A DNA stretch of 64,000 nucleotides, taken from Gymnothorax reevesii (taxonomy: Eukaryota; Chordata; Actinopteri; Anguilliformes; Muraenidae). Position 1 is the first letter of the stretch. Every line of letters starts with the position of its first letter. This document shows positions 23,520-36,379 of the stretch, piece after piece. The position numbers and the translations under genes were made by a program. The stretch spans positions 115,132,219-115,196,218 of the forward strand of contig CM056577.1 in NCBI GenBank assembly GCA_029721435.1, given 5' to 3'. The notes under the pieces were generated by a model. The model was given only the letters and a program-made list of their open reading frames with translations. It did not search any database and had not been told where the DNA came from.

Positions 23520-24218
23520 ATGGCTGAACAGCTAATGTTGCCCATGGGTCACGGCCCTGCTAATAGCAGCCTGCACCGGCACAGAATGGGTGGTAACCCT
23601 CCACAGCCCGGTCTCTGCGGCCTACCCAACGGCCAGATGATGCACTATGGCCTGGGCCCACAGAGCAACATGGTGGCCCCAATGAGACAGAGCTCAGTCC
23701 CCATGCAGGCTTTAAGCAGACAGACCTCCCACCCTCACCAGATACAGGGCAGCATGGCGTACAGCAGCCAGAACCTGCAGCAGCAGAACCACACGCAACT
23801 ACACCAGCAGCTCCAGAACCACACACGCATCCAGCCACAGAGCCTCTCCCACCAGCAGCAGTACCTGCCCGATGGCCTGCCCTCGCAGCCGCTCATGGCT
23901 AGCATGCACCTCCAGAAACTCAACACTCAATACCAAGGGCACCCGCTCCTACCGCTGAATGGGAATCACGTCGGCAACGGCGGACCGTACAGGCTGGGCT
24001 CGGCTCAGCGTGCTAGCATGCAGCATGTGGCCGGTCCAGCGCTGGGCCTGAGCATCGTCGATACGGACTTGATAGACGAGGAGGTGCTCACCTCCTTGGT
24101 AAAGGAGTTGGGCCTCGACCGCGTGCAAGAGCTGCCGGAGCTCTTCCTGGGACACAACGAGTTTGACTTCCTCTCGGACTTTGTGAGCAAGCAGCAGCCG
24201 GGTGCTGTGAGTTGTTGA
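23520..24218 (+). CDS. cited4: CITED-family transcriptional co-activator, best match CITED4
   Basis: The 232-residue protein is encoded in one exon. The start ATG lies 13 bases after the splice acceptor, and the opening [12 protein letters not shown] with a following HRHRMGG fits the conserved CITED N-terminus. The middle (about residues 80-125) is Gln/His-rich. A conserved [13 protein letters not shown] block follows at about 127-139. The C-terminal CR2 domain (about 178-232) reads [20 protein letters not shown], then [11 protein letters not shown], then [10 protein letters not shown], ending VSC. CR2 binds the CH1 (TAZ1) domain of CBP/p300, with LPEL as the core contact. The protein is a nuclear co-factor without a DNA-binding domain of its own. 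LTSL and [11 protein letters not shown] favour CITED4 over CITED2, and the FOXO6 neighbour supports this. Which teleost duplicate (a or b) it is cannot be told here. Confidence 0.92.
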   Translation: MAEQLMLPMGHGPANSSLHRHRMGGNPPQPGLCGLPNGQMMHYGLGPQSNMVAPMRQSSVPMQALSRQTSHPHQIQGSMAYSSQNLQQQNHTQLHQQLQNHTRIQPQSLSHQQQYLPDGLPSQPLMASMHLQKLNTQYQGHPLLPLNGNHVGNGGPYRLGSAQRASMQHVAGPALGLSIVDTDLIDEEVLTSLVKELGLDRVQELPELFLGHNEFDFLSDFVSKQQPGAVSC

Positions 24219-25062
24219 GCGGAGGAGACGGCACCCCCTTCTGCTGGAAGGGTTGTTGACTCCCCGGGTTTTGGGGCCGCAGCGAGTGGCGACAATCTTT
24301 CTGGTCTGTTTGCACATCTGTGCGCGTGCTGCTGAGTGCGCTTCATGTTGGTTTCCGATTCAGCCAAATGGTTGCATCTGTGGATTAACAGGGGCTCCAG
24401 TGCCATTTCTCTCTGCATGCAAGTGGACTGATGCTGCCAGGCTGAATCTTACTTTTCCCTGCGAGACTCTGTACAGACCTCTCTGTCTTTCATCTCCAAC
24501 AATTCCAACTGTATTTATTCCTATCATAAGCTTGTGAGCTCCAATGAAATTGCCTAATCTTTGAAGCTTCTGTCTGGAACAGTGACTGGTTTTGGGTGGA
24601 GGCTGGTGGGGTCGGGCATAAGCTAAGAATGTCTGAATGTCTTTTTGGTTTTGGGTTTGCCAATATGAACTGGTTTAAAATTATCAGTCCTTTGTAAGGA
24701 ATCCAGTTCGGTTGCTGGAGGAATTTGGTGATCCTCGCCAAAGTACTTTTTCGCCCCCAAGTGGTGAAACTTATGTTTGCCGTTATTTCTGGGGAGCTGG
24801 TTCATTTCAAAGATTGTGTGTTAATTTTTGACCCAAGACATCTGAACCTTCGCGAAAAGTTGGTATTTACCCTTAAAGCCTCATGAATTTGACTTTTTAG
24901 GCAAATTATACAGCAGTTGGTGGTAGAAACTGGATGGGGTCTAGAGTTCTTTCAGTCCCCCCCCCTTTCTTCCTCTTCAATCTTCCAAAACCATTCCTTG
25001 TGTTTTCATCTTCCCGTCTAAATGATCTTCCCTGTCTGGTAACACAGGCTTTCAAGGGGCAG

Positions 25063-25163
<101 letters not shown>

Positions 25164-25650
25164 ACACGCTGGAGTGCAAGGAAGAGGGCACTATGGATAA
25201 AGATGTCTTGTAAACACTTTGATCTATTAAAGATCTATTAAAAGACTTTAAAATTGTTTTCAGACCCAGTTTGTTGATGTGTTACTCTCCCTGTGTGGTA
25301 ACTGGAGGAGAACTACTCCACAGTGGGATCCCATGATGGTGGGGTAGATGGGCTGTGTACACCAAACCGTTAAGTAAGTTGCCTGCCTCTAAATTATTGG
25401 CATTTTTTAGGTCCTCCTTCAGTCTGGGAGTATGGTAACAGTTTGGCCTTGCCCAATGAAGTTTGGTTTTGTTTTTTTTGTGGTTTTTGTTTTCAATTGA
25501 AGGTTTGCTGCTTCCTGTACAGCTTTCTGTAGTAGTTTAAAAGGAATTAAAATGGACCTGCTCTGGGGAAGGCAGCAGTTTCAAGCCACCTTATGGTGCT
25601 GTCTAAACTAGTTTTAGTGTCTTTGTTTCAGGCTGTGTCCACGGTCTGTC

Positions 25651-25671
25651 TTTTTTTTTTTTTTTTTTTTA
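25651..25671. repeat. Poly(T) run
   Basis: A homopolymer of about 20 T. No retroelement body could be recognised next to it. Confidence 0.8.
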
Positions 25672-26389
25672 TGACAAACTGGCGGCAGGAATGTGATGTG
25701 AACAAATCCATAAATTAATAAGGGTGTTGCCCTACTGTGTTGCATCCTGTATTTATTTACTGAAGCCAAAAAACAAATGTCTGCTTTAAAAAATATGAAA
25801 GGCATTGACTCTGGATAAGATCGTGTGAGTGTAGTAATGACTGCCACATTTTATAAACCCGCTAAATCTGGTTTATTGACAAAATGGCTGCTACTTCTGC
25901 CAAGTTTTAAAATAATTTTTACGTTTTTTTGTTTTTTGGCTGTGTTGAGGTCAATAGGGGATGCAAGAGTACTCTCTGTTCATCTCTGTTTATCCATTTT
26001 GTGTTCTTAGTTTCTCCCTCAGGTTGAAATAAAATTGGTTGGCCAATTTTACTTTTACCACCCTTATATTTGTCGTGTTACGGAAGGGCTTGGAATGTGT
26101 AGTTACACTGGCCTAAACAAAGACTCCCATCTCCGTTCTCGCATTATCAGTTCTTATAAGAATGCGTATTTATTTTGATCAATAAAATATTTATTTTTAG
26201 ATCATGGATACACTGCTTTTTTTTACGAGGCATTCGTGTGTAAGTCTGTGTGGCACTGCATGTTAACTGCAATATCAGTCACTCAGAATTACCCAGTATT
26301 GAGTTTAGAAAGACTCTTGGTCAGTACATCGATGACTCCCCCACCCCCAAGCTGGATTCTTGTCTGCCAACAATTGTTTCTTTGTATCG

Positions 26390-27119
26390 TACTGAACGGA
26401 CAAATTATCCTTCATAATTGTCTGGTGAAGAGCCTAAGTCATGATTCCATCAATTCTGGCACGTCGCTGAGATCCTGAAGTTGGAAAGCGGCCTCAGGCC
26501 GTCATACTGCCACCACTGTGTTTTGGTAGGATCATCTTATTGTGGAATCCTGTGTTGGCCTTATGCCAGATGTAACACAAACCATGTCTTCCAAAAAGCT
26601 CCACTTGACTCTTCCGTCGACAGAATATTATCCCATAAGTCTTGGGGTCATCGAGATGTTTTTTTGGCAAAGATGAGACAAGTCTTTGTGTTCTTTCTAG
26701 TCAGCAGTGGTTTTTGCTGTGCAGTTTGGCCATGGAATGCCCAGTCTCTCTCTCATTGTTGAATGGTGAATACTGAACTTCACAGGCAAGTGAAGCCTGC
26801 AGTTCTTCAGATGTTATTTTGGGTTTTTTCATGATCTCCTAGATGATTCGCTGATACGTTCTTGAGAATTTTGGTTGGTCGGCCATTCATGGGAAGGTTC
26901 ACCATTGTCCCTAGTTTTCTCCATTTGTTGATAAATGCTTTCACTATGGTTTTTTGGAGGCCCAGGATAGCTTTTTTCCATCACTAAATTAAATCATCAT
27001 TTAAAAACTGCATTTTGTGTATACTCAGAAAATCTTTGTCAAATATTAAAACTTGTTTGATCTGAAACATTTGTGTGAAAAATATGAACAAATAGAAAAT
27101 ACTGGAAACGCGGCAATTA
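26390..27119 (-). mobile_element. Tc1-like remnant (copy D) abutting copy E
   Basis: It aligns with the interior and right half of the copy that directly follows. Shared landmarks are TTATCCTTCA, then GATCCTGAAG, then GTTTTGGTAGGATCATC (glycine-rich transposase block, read on the - strand) and AGCATGGTCTT-like helix-turn-helix remains. The left half is missing and the right end is degenerate, running into copy E without a clear terminus. It is the same family as copy A. Confidence 0.75.
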
Positions 27120-28683
27120 CTTTGTGCTGTGAAAAAGTATTTGCCCCCTTCCTGGTCTCTTTTTTTTCCCCATATTTGTTACACTTAGATGTTTTAGATC
27201 ATCAAACAAAATTTGATATTGGACAAAGTTAACCTGAGTAAATACAAAATGTGGTTTTGAAATGTTTTAATTTATTGAGGGGCAAAAAGCTATCCAAACC
27301 TACCTTGCCCTATGTGAAAAAGTATTTGCCCCATAAACCTAATAACTGGTTGTGCCACCCTTGGCGACACCTACTGCAATCAAGCGTTTGCAATAACTGC
27401 CAATGAGTCTTTCACATCACTGTGGAGGAATTTCGGCCCACTCTTCTTTTCTGAATATTTTGAATTTGGCCACATTGGAGGGTTTTCAAGCAAGAACAGC
27501 CTGTTTAAGGTCATTCCACTGCATCTCAGTTGGATTTAAGTCTGGACTTTGACTAGTCCACTCCAAAACCTTCATTTTTTTTTTTTTTGAAGCCACTCAA
27601 AGATGGACTTGCAGGTGTTTTTCGGATCATTGTCCTGCTGCATAACCAAAGTGCACTTGAGCTTGAGGTCACAAACTGATAGTCCGACATTATCCTTCAG
27701 GATTTTCTGGTCGAGAGCAGAATTCATTTTTTCCATTAATTATGGCAAGATGTCCAGGTCCTGAAGCAGCAAAGCGGCCCCAGACCATCACTTTACCACC
27801 ACCATGTTTGACTGTTGGTATGATTACTTTTCACGAAATCCTGTGTTAGTTTTACGCCAGATGTAACGGGATGCACACTTTCCAAAAAGTTCAACATTTG
27901 TCTCATCAGTCCACAGAATATTTTCCCAAAAGTTGTGGGGATCATCAAGATGTTTTTTGGCAAATGTGAGATGAGCCTTTGTGTTCTTTTTGGTCAGCAG
28001 TGGTTTTCGTCTTGGAACTCTCCCCCGGATGCCATTTTGCCCAGTCTCTGTGAGGCCTGCAGTTCTTTAGATGTTGTTCTGAGTTTTTTGTGACCTCCTG
28101 AATGAGTCATTGACACGCTGTTTGGAGTAATTTTGGTAAGCTGGCCACTCCAGGGAAGGTTCACTACTGTTCCAAGTTTTCTCCATTTGTGGATAATGGC
28201 TCAAATTATAGTTCACTGGAGTCCCAAAGCCTTAGAAATGGCTTTGTAACCCTTTCCAGACTGATAGATGTCAATGACTTTCTCATCTGTTCTTGAATTT
28301 CTTTAGATCGTGGCATGATGTGTTGCTTTTTGAGATCTTTTAGCATACTTCACTTTGTCAGGTAGCTTGTACTGAAGTGATTTCTTGATTCAACATGCCT
28401 GGGTGTGGCTAGTGAAATAGAACTTTAAAAATGTGGTTAATCACAGTTAATTCATAATTTAACAGGGGGGATGGGATTACTTTTTCACATAGCGCCAGGT
28501 ATGTTTGGATAGCTTTTTTACCCTTAATAAAAGACATCATCATTTAAAAACTGCATTTTGAATTTACTCGGGTTAGCTTTGTGTAATACTAAAATTTGTT
28601 TGTTGATCTGAAACATTTAAGTGTGACAAATATGCAAAAAAAAAAGAAATCAGGAAGTGGGCAAATACTTTTTCACAGCACTG
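27120..28683 (-). mobile_element. Tc1-like transposon with both ends (copy E)
   Basis: The left end reads GTGCTGTGAAAAAGTATTTG then CCCCC. The right end is its mirror (CAAATACTTTTTCACAGCAC) and is followed by TA at 28684. The 1.56-kb length is full size. The - strand transposase is recognisable through VKHGGGKVMVW near 27780-27820 and the helix-turn-helix near 28200-28310, but it is cut by stops and frameshifts and one domain stretch is shortened near 28040. It lies in the same orientation as copy D, forming a head-to-tail pair. Confidence 0.85.
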
Positions 28684-31101
28684 TATGTGTGTGTGGTTAG
28701 ATATGAATTTATACACAAGGCATAGCACCTCAGTTTGACTTAAAATGAGCATTTTTTTTTTTGTCATTCCAAAATGAATTGACTGTCATCCTCAAAGACT
28801 CGAGGCCCATGAAGCAACTCCAATGGCGTGAAGGGTCTGGCCCATAATTCTGCACTGCTGACTCCCCAGACTTGCTCACTTTCTCTTGGCTGTGAGTTGC
28901 AATGCAGCTAAGTAATTCTGATATCAACCTGGTAAGTTCAGTCTAGAGCAATGAAATGACTCTCGAAAAGAATGGAACCCCTAATACCATCGCATTTTGT
29001 TGTGTTTTTAACCCAGAAAGCTGGTCTGGGCCCAGTGGTTTCTGGAATTGGAGACTAACTGGCAGGCCTGCAACATCGCATGTTGTGAAATTTGACCACA
29101 GTCACAGGGACTTGTGGAAGGGATAATCTTCCAACCGAGCACTCTAGCCCGCAAGGAGCAGGTGGGACGCCTGCATGTGTGTGTATGGGTGGGGGTTTGT
29201 CACTGCCCTCGATAGAAAGAGAGCACCAAAGGTGCCTGTTGACACCTGATCTCTTTCCAGCTGCTTCTCAGTATGGACTAGGCTTGAGGGTGTTCAGTGG
29301 CATGATTCCTTCTTTAGTCAAATGCCTACTTTGTGTTCCTGGTATAACCAGGTGTGCTCATTGGCAAGGTTACTATCCCCCCCTGTATTTTGTTTAGTGG
29401 ATTGCGCTTCCAGTGCTGGCCCCCAGCTGGTTGTCCATGTGCTTCCTGTCATCTCACTGCTGTCAATCAAACCTTGATAACCAGATGATACAGAGTGGAG
29501 AATGAAAATGAGAATGCAGGAGAAAGCAGCGCATTGAGAAAGGCCACGGGACATTTTCCCGTTCGCTATTTGCTCAGGAGGAATGAATGAGCAATGTTGT
29601 TTTCCCAGAAGGAGTTGTTATCAGATGAATCACCCATTTATTGTATGATCGATTATATTTTTTGAAATACACATTTTTTTGTTTTTTATTTTTTGAAATA
29701 ACGTTGCGTGTTGTTTGGAGAAGCTATCTTAGAATGCACTGCTGTCATAGGAAGGGGCTACAGACTCAGTCAAAAGTTTAAACACAAACAGTTTGTTGAA
29801 AAAAAAAAAAAAAACTACATCCTAAATTCATCAAAATGGCCACCATTTACCATTGTGATTGCTGAGCAAACTCACATAATTTTTTTCTCAACAACGACAG
29901 CCATACCGCCCATGGCTGTCGAAGTCCCCATGGATATACTGCACTTATCCAGTAAATGGCTTGACTTTAATTCACCTGTGAGTAAATTATTATTTTTAAA
30001 AATTTGCCAAATATGGCTTCTTTAATCATCCCAAATATCTGGACGCTAGCTCTGCGATATAGTAGATTATCCTTTTTAACGTAAAATTATCCTTCTATTA
30101 CTATCTTGCCTTGTGCTGAGGTTATTCACAAAAGTTTGACCGTTTCTAACAGAATGCTTTAACACGAGAAAAGCAGGTAAGATTTTTTATCTTACTGCAG
30201 AAGACAGCCGCGCACATAATGTGCGCGAGAAGCGCAGAAGAGATCGGACGGTCCTTTCAGCCAGAATCCGATCTCACGCAGACCTACGGGCCTGGATACG
30301 TCTGTAATTGACGGCTGCCAGATGAGAATGACTGTTTGCCTGCGCTGGCGGGAACTGGGAGACACCCAGAGCGCTCAAGGCGTAGCCATACCGTCATTAG
30401 TCTGTCTGTCGGGTGGGCTAACGAGGCAAAGAGATTTTTCGGCATGACTTCATGTTGTCTCTCTCTCCTGTTCACTGCTGCTTCATCTTCTCACCAAAGC
30501 TCTTAGCGAATGGCGGTCTGTGAATGTTCTGTTTAGTCTGTTTTGTTTGTGTCCACAATGAGAAAAACCGCTGTGATAGACAGTGAGTCTCATTCTAATA
30601 CTATTAACATTTTGTGCGATCCAGACAAATCGTTCTGGTTTCATAATGACTTAAATATTTTGGAAAAAAACTATTTGTGGTCTGTTCTAGAGTGATTACA
30701 CTGAAAGCCTTCCTCCTTGATTGATTTGGGACCCCAGTGGTCCATTTTAAAAGCTCTCTGATCTGCACTCACATGCCCACAAATGTCTCTGAGGAAGCAC
30801 TGCTCTGAAAATTTACCATCATGGTAAAATCTGTCTCTTCTCTCAGAATTCTTGCTGCATTGTCATACACGTTTCTGTGCTCAGTTTAGTATATGTGCTT
30901 GTGATTCATACACAGCCGTCACTCACCGCATTGCGTCACACAGATGTGATGATGTCTGTTTTCCCAAAAAGATTTTTGGTAAACAGTTCGAGAAACACCC
31001 CATCCACTGCTCATCCCATTCTTTTCTCCCCTTGTGAAAGGAACAGCAGCCTGTCAGGGCAAGCCAAGGTAGTGAGCACAGAAGCAGACACAGACATGCT
31101 T

Positions 31102-31104
<3 letters not shown>
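28684..31104. other. Intergenic sequence without a recognised gene
   Basis: I see no gene. It contains A runs near 28637-28646 and 29797-29812 and two close hairpins at 30173-30227. The open frames at 29092-29397 and 29708-30025 have no recognisable domain. Confidence 0.45.
30173..30227. other. Two adjacent short hairpins
   Basis: GTAAGAT at 30177-30183 pairs with ATCTTAC at 30189-30195 around a five-T loop, with three more pairs after a one-base bulge. Eleven bases further on, CGCGCACA at 30209-30216 pairs with TGTGCGCG at 30220-30227 around TAA, a perfect 8-bp stem. Their role is unknown. They could be part of a conserved non-coding element or chance. Confidence 0.5.
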
Positions 31105-31180
<76 letters not shown>

Positions 31181-31184
31181 CATG

Positions 31185-31246
<62 letters not shown>
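31105..31246. repeat. (CA)n microsatellite, about 140 bp
   Basis: Two long CA runs separated by GGCATGCACACATA. All open frames across it on both strands are repeat translations. Confidence 0.97.
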
Positions 31247-31248
<2 letters not shown>

Positions 31249-33570
31249 GGTTCAGAAAAGCAGATCATTAAATAAATGGATTGTTACATAACACAATAGA
31301 ATGACTCAGTATTCACATGCCATACAAATTGTGCTATTTACAGTCTGACCTAAGAGGATAGAACCGTACCTGGCCATCCTATAATGTGTGCACTGCAGCA
31401 TCAGTTAAGAATATGTGAGAGTTTTTGAGCAAAATCGAACACAGAGGGCCAACACCAGTTCGCCCTTAAGGATGTACTACTGAAAAATGGAGTTATGAAT
31501 ATTAGGATTGCTAAATGAATTTAGATTAGCAGAACATAATTATCATGAGTGTGTCTTATCACCGGGGCAACAGGAGTGCGATGAAATGTAATTGCTGTCA
31601 CTGAGACTGGAAAGAGAGGAGAGCAAAAATTGATCGAGATGAAATTTGTCAGATTATCATTTTGACAGACTAACTCGTGAGCCGCATTTAAAGACATCAG
31701 ATATGAGAAGTCAGGGACAGCATGCGAGAGAAAACTGGAGGATCAAAGGGAGATTAGTCGAAATACAAATGGAAAACGAAAAAGGACGAGATCGAGAGAG
31801 AGAGAAAGGACAAAGGCACATGCTGTGAGAACTCGCCGCAGTCTACTCTTTGTGTGAATGTCCTCTCGTCTGCAAACGGAATCCTGCAATGGCGGAAGCC
31901 GACCAGCAGAGTGCACTAAACTCAAACGCTCGGACCTTTTTTCTTCCACGAGAAACCTGCGTGTCCGATGGGAATTTCAGCGGAGCGATACCGAACCATA
32001 ATTCGGTTAAATTTGAATCAACTTTCATTAATTCATGGTAGATTAACGGAGGGCACACATGCTAATTTCAGGAGAATCCTGTTAATTGCAATCGATTAGC
32101 TTCGCGTGAATCTTTTATGACAATGCGAGGGAAATTGAAGTATGCGACCTGGAGGATAACAGTGTGAACACATCGGTAGATTTGGCCCGTAAAATCTCCA
32201 GTGTCTTCTAAAAGAAATAATTATTTGTGCAACTATCGGTGCCACTTATTTGTCAAAATATATCGTCCCGTCAAAGGTGCTGTCGCGTGACCTCTCATTA
32301 AATTTCGAGATGGTGATTTGGCCGCGCAGATTCGGTATTTGACTGGGGTATATTACGAAATGGCAGCACACTTTTAGAATTAAGTGGTGCCAATGGGTGT
32401 AAAAAATATTTACGGGAAATACGGGATTGGATTTTTGCGGCCAGACCCGTTGCAGGAAGGCTTGAATCCTGTAGGCTACAACATCAATTGTAGGTGAGCG
32501 CTGAAATCCCCTGTTTTTTTGCATGGAATAGGCTATTTGCCTCGCAGCGTTTCGGAGTGGGGCAGATTATAAAATATCAAAGTTTTATACATTTATAAAC
32601 ATAAATTCTTATTGGTCCAGCTGTGAGGCAAATAGCAGAAGTGTTTCTCTTATCCGCCCCACCGCGGTGCAAATAGCAGAACTGCTTCTGTCAGCCCCGT
32701 TGCGGCACAGAAAGTCAATATCTCTCCCCCAATTCACCTGGCTGCGGGGTAATAGCCACTTCTTTTTTGCATTACCGGAGTCATGTCGCTTAGTCAGGCA
32801 TGATTGTCATATCGAGGGGACAACATCCATCTGCCACGGAGAACGAGCGAAGCTAGTACTGTCCACTGCACCCCTGTGCCTCCCCAAAGTAGGGCTTTAA
32901 CCTAAGTGGCCTGCTGTCCCGACTATGTTTACGTTTCCCAAAATCATAGATACTAACTTATAGTGTTGGACCCACTGACTGTGAATGGACGAACTATGTA
33001 TTGGGAGGCATACCCTAAATCTGTTTATAATAATGAATGTACCACCTGTGGCTGAATCAAATGTGCACACCTTGACCAATCATAGATCAAAGTGCCCTGG
33101 ATTATTTGGGGTTCATTTACACAATCTAATATTGTCTTTTTCATTGTGTACAGTAACTATTGGGAAATTGCTTCTATTTTTGTTTTGTTGTTTTCATACG
33201 CATTATTTTTGTTGGGTAAATGAGTGATATTAATGCACTGACCTCGTAATTTGTCAGGATGGTCGCAACTCAGTAAAAACAGCTGATAAGACCCGTCACA
33301 ATACCATCATGTGACACTTCTGAGGAAGATGGGAGTTCCCCTCGAAACATGTCAAGGTATGAATGCAGAACTACGCTTTCTTGTCTGATATAAAAGAAGT
33401 CAAATTTTATTAATAAGAAAGAGAATTTACCTTTTCCACTGTGACAACTCTGTCAGACACTTAATTAGACATAAACAGAACTACAAAGAGACTAGTCTGG
33501 TGCTTGTAAGCATTCAAGCACTTCATCTTGAAGGCATGCCACTAGCTCACCTATGACCATATAAAATGTT
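31247..33570. other. Non-repetitive intergenic sequence
   Basis: I see no gene. Much of 31.5-32.5 kb is unique-looking, with homeodomain-type ATTA/TAAT words and few repeats, so it is a candidate place for regulatory elements of the flanking genes. That is inference only. A short three-unit repeat lies at 32620-32770. Confidence 0.4.
32620..32770. repeat. Short tandem repeat of about 45-bp units
   Basis: GAGGCAAATAGCAGAAGTG, then CTTATCCGCCCC at about 32625-32661 recurs as GTGCAAATAGCAGAACTG, then CTGTCAGCCCC from 32668. A third, weak unit with GGGGTAATAGCCACTTC lies near 32745. An inverted copy of the core (TATTTGCCTCGCAG) lies just upstream at 32533-32546. Confidence 0.6.
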
Positions 33571-33649
33571 TCTATTTTGAACTAGCCATCCACCCTCTCT
33601 CCAAAGTTTGGTGGGTCCTACTGGGGTCCCACTTGTACTGGAGACACAG

Positions 33650-33930
33650 CGTGTGAAGGGCCGGGGGGGAGGGACGATCTGATAAAAGGCACTGCCTCGT
33701 ACATTAGTTCCCCCACTGTCCGCAATGGAAACCCCCCAACTGGAGGGGCCTTTAGGGCCCTAACACTGTAAGTGCTGAAGCACCAGGGGCCCTAGGGGTC
33801 AGCTAAGTTCTAAGCACCAAGGGTCCAGGGTTCCTCACATTGGAAACACTAAGGGGCCCAGGGGCCGGACATTGCCAAGACTGTGGATTGGGGCCCCCAG
33901 TGGTTAGCTCATGCTATAAGGAGCCACAAG
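33650..33930. other. GGGGCC/GGCCC-rich block
   Basis: The words GGGGCC, GGGCCC and CACCAGGGGCCC recur about ten times in 280 bases, with phrases such as CTAAG.ACCA.GGG repeated. This gives a GC-rich island in AT-rich surroundings. It may be a degenerate minisatellite or a G-quadruplex-prone segment. No coding frame is supported. Confidence 0.5.
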
Positions 33931-34270
33931 TCAGTTAATGTATTGTGTACGGAGGACCATGGCATTCAAATTCCCTCAGAAGTCTTTGGCCTCACGTCAC
34001 ACGTGGCCTGAAGCTCGGAGAACCCAAGGGAGTCCGAGGCCCCTGGGCACCGGCCCCACGGGCCCGGTCTACAATCCAGCCTTGTTCATGGGTCAAAATA
34101 AACTAGACAGTCGGTCGCCCGCTGGCCGACACAAATCCCCGAACCCGCTAAAGCCATCACTCCACACACAAAAGGCCTACGCGAAATATGAAACGAATTG
34201 GTTGAAATCTGTGGCCTGCAGAGCGCTCACGAGCAAATCCCAGCGGACGCAGCGGCGGTGGTTTGACGAT

Positions 34271-36115
34271 TGCTGATCCATACTATTAACTCATCATGCT
34301 GGGTTTCAATTATTGGTCTTTGAACATGAGTCCAGACAGAATTATTCATATTACTAATGTTTTAATTTAGCCACATCTGCATGGTAAATCTTCCAATGGA
34401 AAAGTGAGTACACTGTGTCGGTAACGACCGAATTCAGTGAATTAGTATGCAGATTTGCGCAAGTGAAAAATGTCTTCAGCTGCACTTAGTAGCATGCAAA
34501 CATCCCCAAAGAAATCGTTTGTCTCCCTGTGTCTGCATTTGAACATTATTAAAAACCCCGGCGATTAGAGAGAACGCGCACGGAAGTGGGAGATGGAGAC
34601 AGAGAGAAGAGATGTGACTGTATATGATGAATTAAAGATTGATCATGTGATAAGTTTTCTCTTCCTCGTATACAGAAGGAAACGGAGATGAATTCAGATG
34701 TTACAATAAATAAGCACATTAATAAATAAATAGATCTGAGCCAGCACTGAATAGAGGATGTAGGTGGAAACCCGTGTCTATGTGTGTGTGTGTGTGTGTG
34801 TGTGCGCTTGTGCATACGTTTGTTTGTGTGTTGCTTATGCGTATGTGTGTGTGTGTTGTGACGGAGGGAGGTCTCGAGTGATTTGCCATAACATCAAGCA
34901 GCTAGGAAATAATGATGAAATATTTAGGATGCACTGGGAGTCAGAGAATATTAAGAGCCTCACTCTCCCTCTCTCTCTCACCCTCCCTTTCTCTCTCTCT
35001 CTTCCTCTTTTTCTTCCTCTCTCCTCCCCCTCTCTCTCCAGTGCACTTTGGTGACTGTCAGTCTCCTGTGACCTTGTTTACAGTGCAGGCCCAGCGGTTT
35101 GCATGCTAATGAGTGAACCGGCAGACAGACTGTGGCCACTTACGGAAGCTTACGCAAAGCGATGCGCCACGTGTGCGCATGAGGCGGGGGCTTCGGTACG
35201 CTAGCAATGGCACACCCATGGCACACTAATGATGTCAGAGGGAGCTCAGACGTCCATTAGCCTAACCCACTCTAGTGGTACCACGCTAATGGTGCATCGC
35301 CTGCGTGATGCGCAAAAACAGTGTACGGGAAGCCTGGGAAATGGACTACAGCAAGAGGAGGAATATGTGTCCTTCACAAAGCTGTCAGCCTTGTTGATTC
35401 CAAAAATTATCTTCGGGAGAGGGCTGGGGGTTTGCGGGACAGTGATTATTTTCCCGCTGCATGACTAGGACACAAAAATGCAGGCGTTAGTATCATTTTT
35501 TATATTTCCATGCCTTGATTGTAGTGCAATGAAGGTGCGGAAGTTTTGTCTTAGGCCAGTGATGACTGGCATTTAAAACATACTCCTGTTTATTATCGGC
35601 CGTCAAATTATTTATGCCGTCCGAGCTGCCTGGTTTTGCGTGAATGTGCATTTGTGTTGGAGTGGCAGTGGATTGATATCACAGCCAGGCTGGTTGGTTT
35701 TTGCAGGGGCGAAGCGCAGCTCATCTAGCCTGTTTCTGAAGTAACCTCCAGAGTCCGTCATCGCGCCTCGGTGTCCAAGACAGAGGCGCACTGGGAGCTG
35801 CCCGCCTCCCCACGGCCTGCCACGAGAAGTACAGGAGGCGCAGAGGGAAGTGCCAACTAAACCCCCCCTCAACATTGGGAGGAGTCGCCCATCTGTCTGT
35901 CCATCAGTCTACCCTAATGAAGGACAGCCATGGGGAAAACTCCTCTGAGAGGAAGGGGAAAGGTTAAAATCACTCACGTGCGCCTTCAGCTTTGCTGGCT
36001 TGTCTTACTATCAGTTTCCCCTGCCTTCGGAGGACTTGCACCAGTTGAAATGCTGCTGATTGGAAAAAAATTTGAGGACTTCTACTTAATGTATCAGGGT
36101 CTGAACTTGTCTAGT
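34271..36115. other. Non-repetitive intergenic sequence with simple repeats
   Basis: I see no gene. It contains (GT)n at about 34779-34805 and a (CT)-rich tract at 34963-35040. The segments 34281-34540 and 35080-35120 are unique and contain octamer-like ATGCTAAT and several TAAT words. Conserved regulatory elements are possible but unproven. Confidence 0.4.
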
Positions 36116-36379
36116 TGTGTATGATTTGTGTTTTGTCATTGTGTTTATAATTTTTCTTGTTGCAGTGTTTACTATTAGCAGTTCTTTGTATTAGTTCAGC
36201 AGTCGCTACTCTCTCTGACTCACCATGTGCTTTCTGTTTTCCACACACCTCGTGCACCGCCCTTTCCTCGCTGTTAATTGTTTTATTTCCCCCCTATTTA
36301 TAACCACACCTCCCTGCACATGCTCAGCTCCCCTGCACATCTGTTGCCTTTCAAATTAGTCACTCCATTCCTCTTTATA

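Noticed and set aside
23560..24418. Several open frames antisense to cited4
   Set aside because: They are shadows of the Gln/His- and Pro-rich cited4 coding sequence.
25614..25847. - strand frame across the poly(T) run
   Set aside because: Contains a Lys homopolymer from the T run and no domain.
30877..31275. Thr-His and Cys-Val repeat proteins
   Set aside because: Translations of a (CA)n microsatellite.
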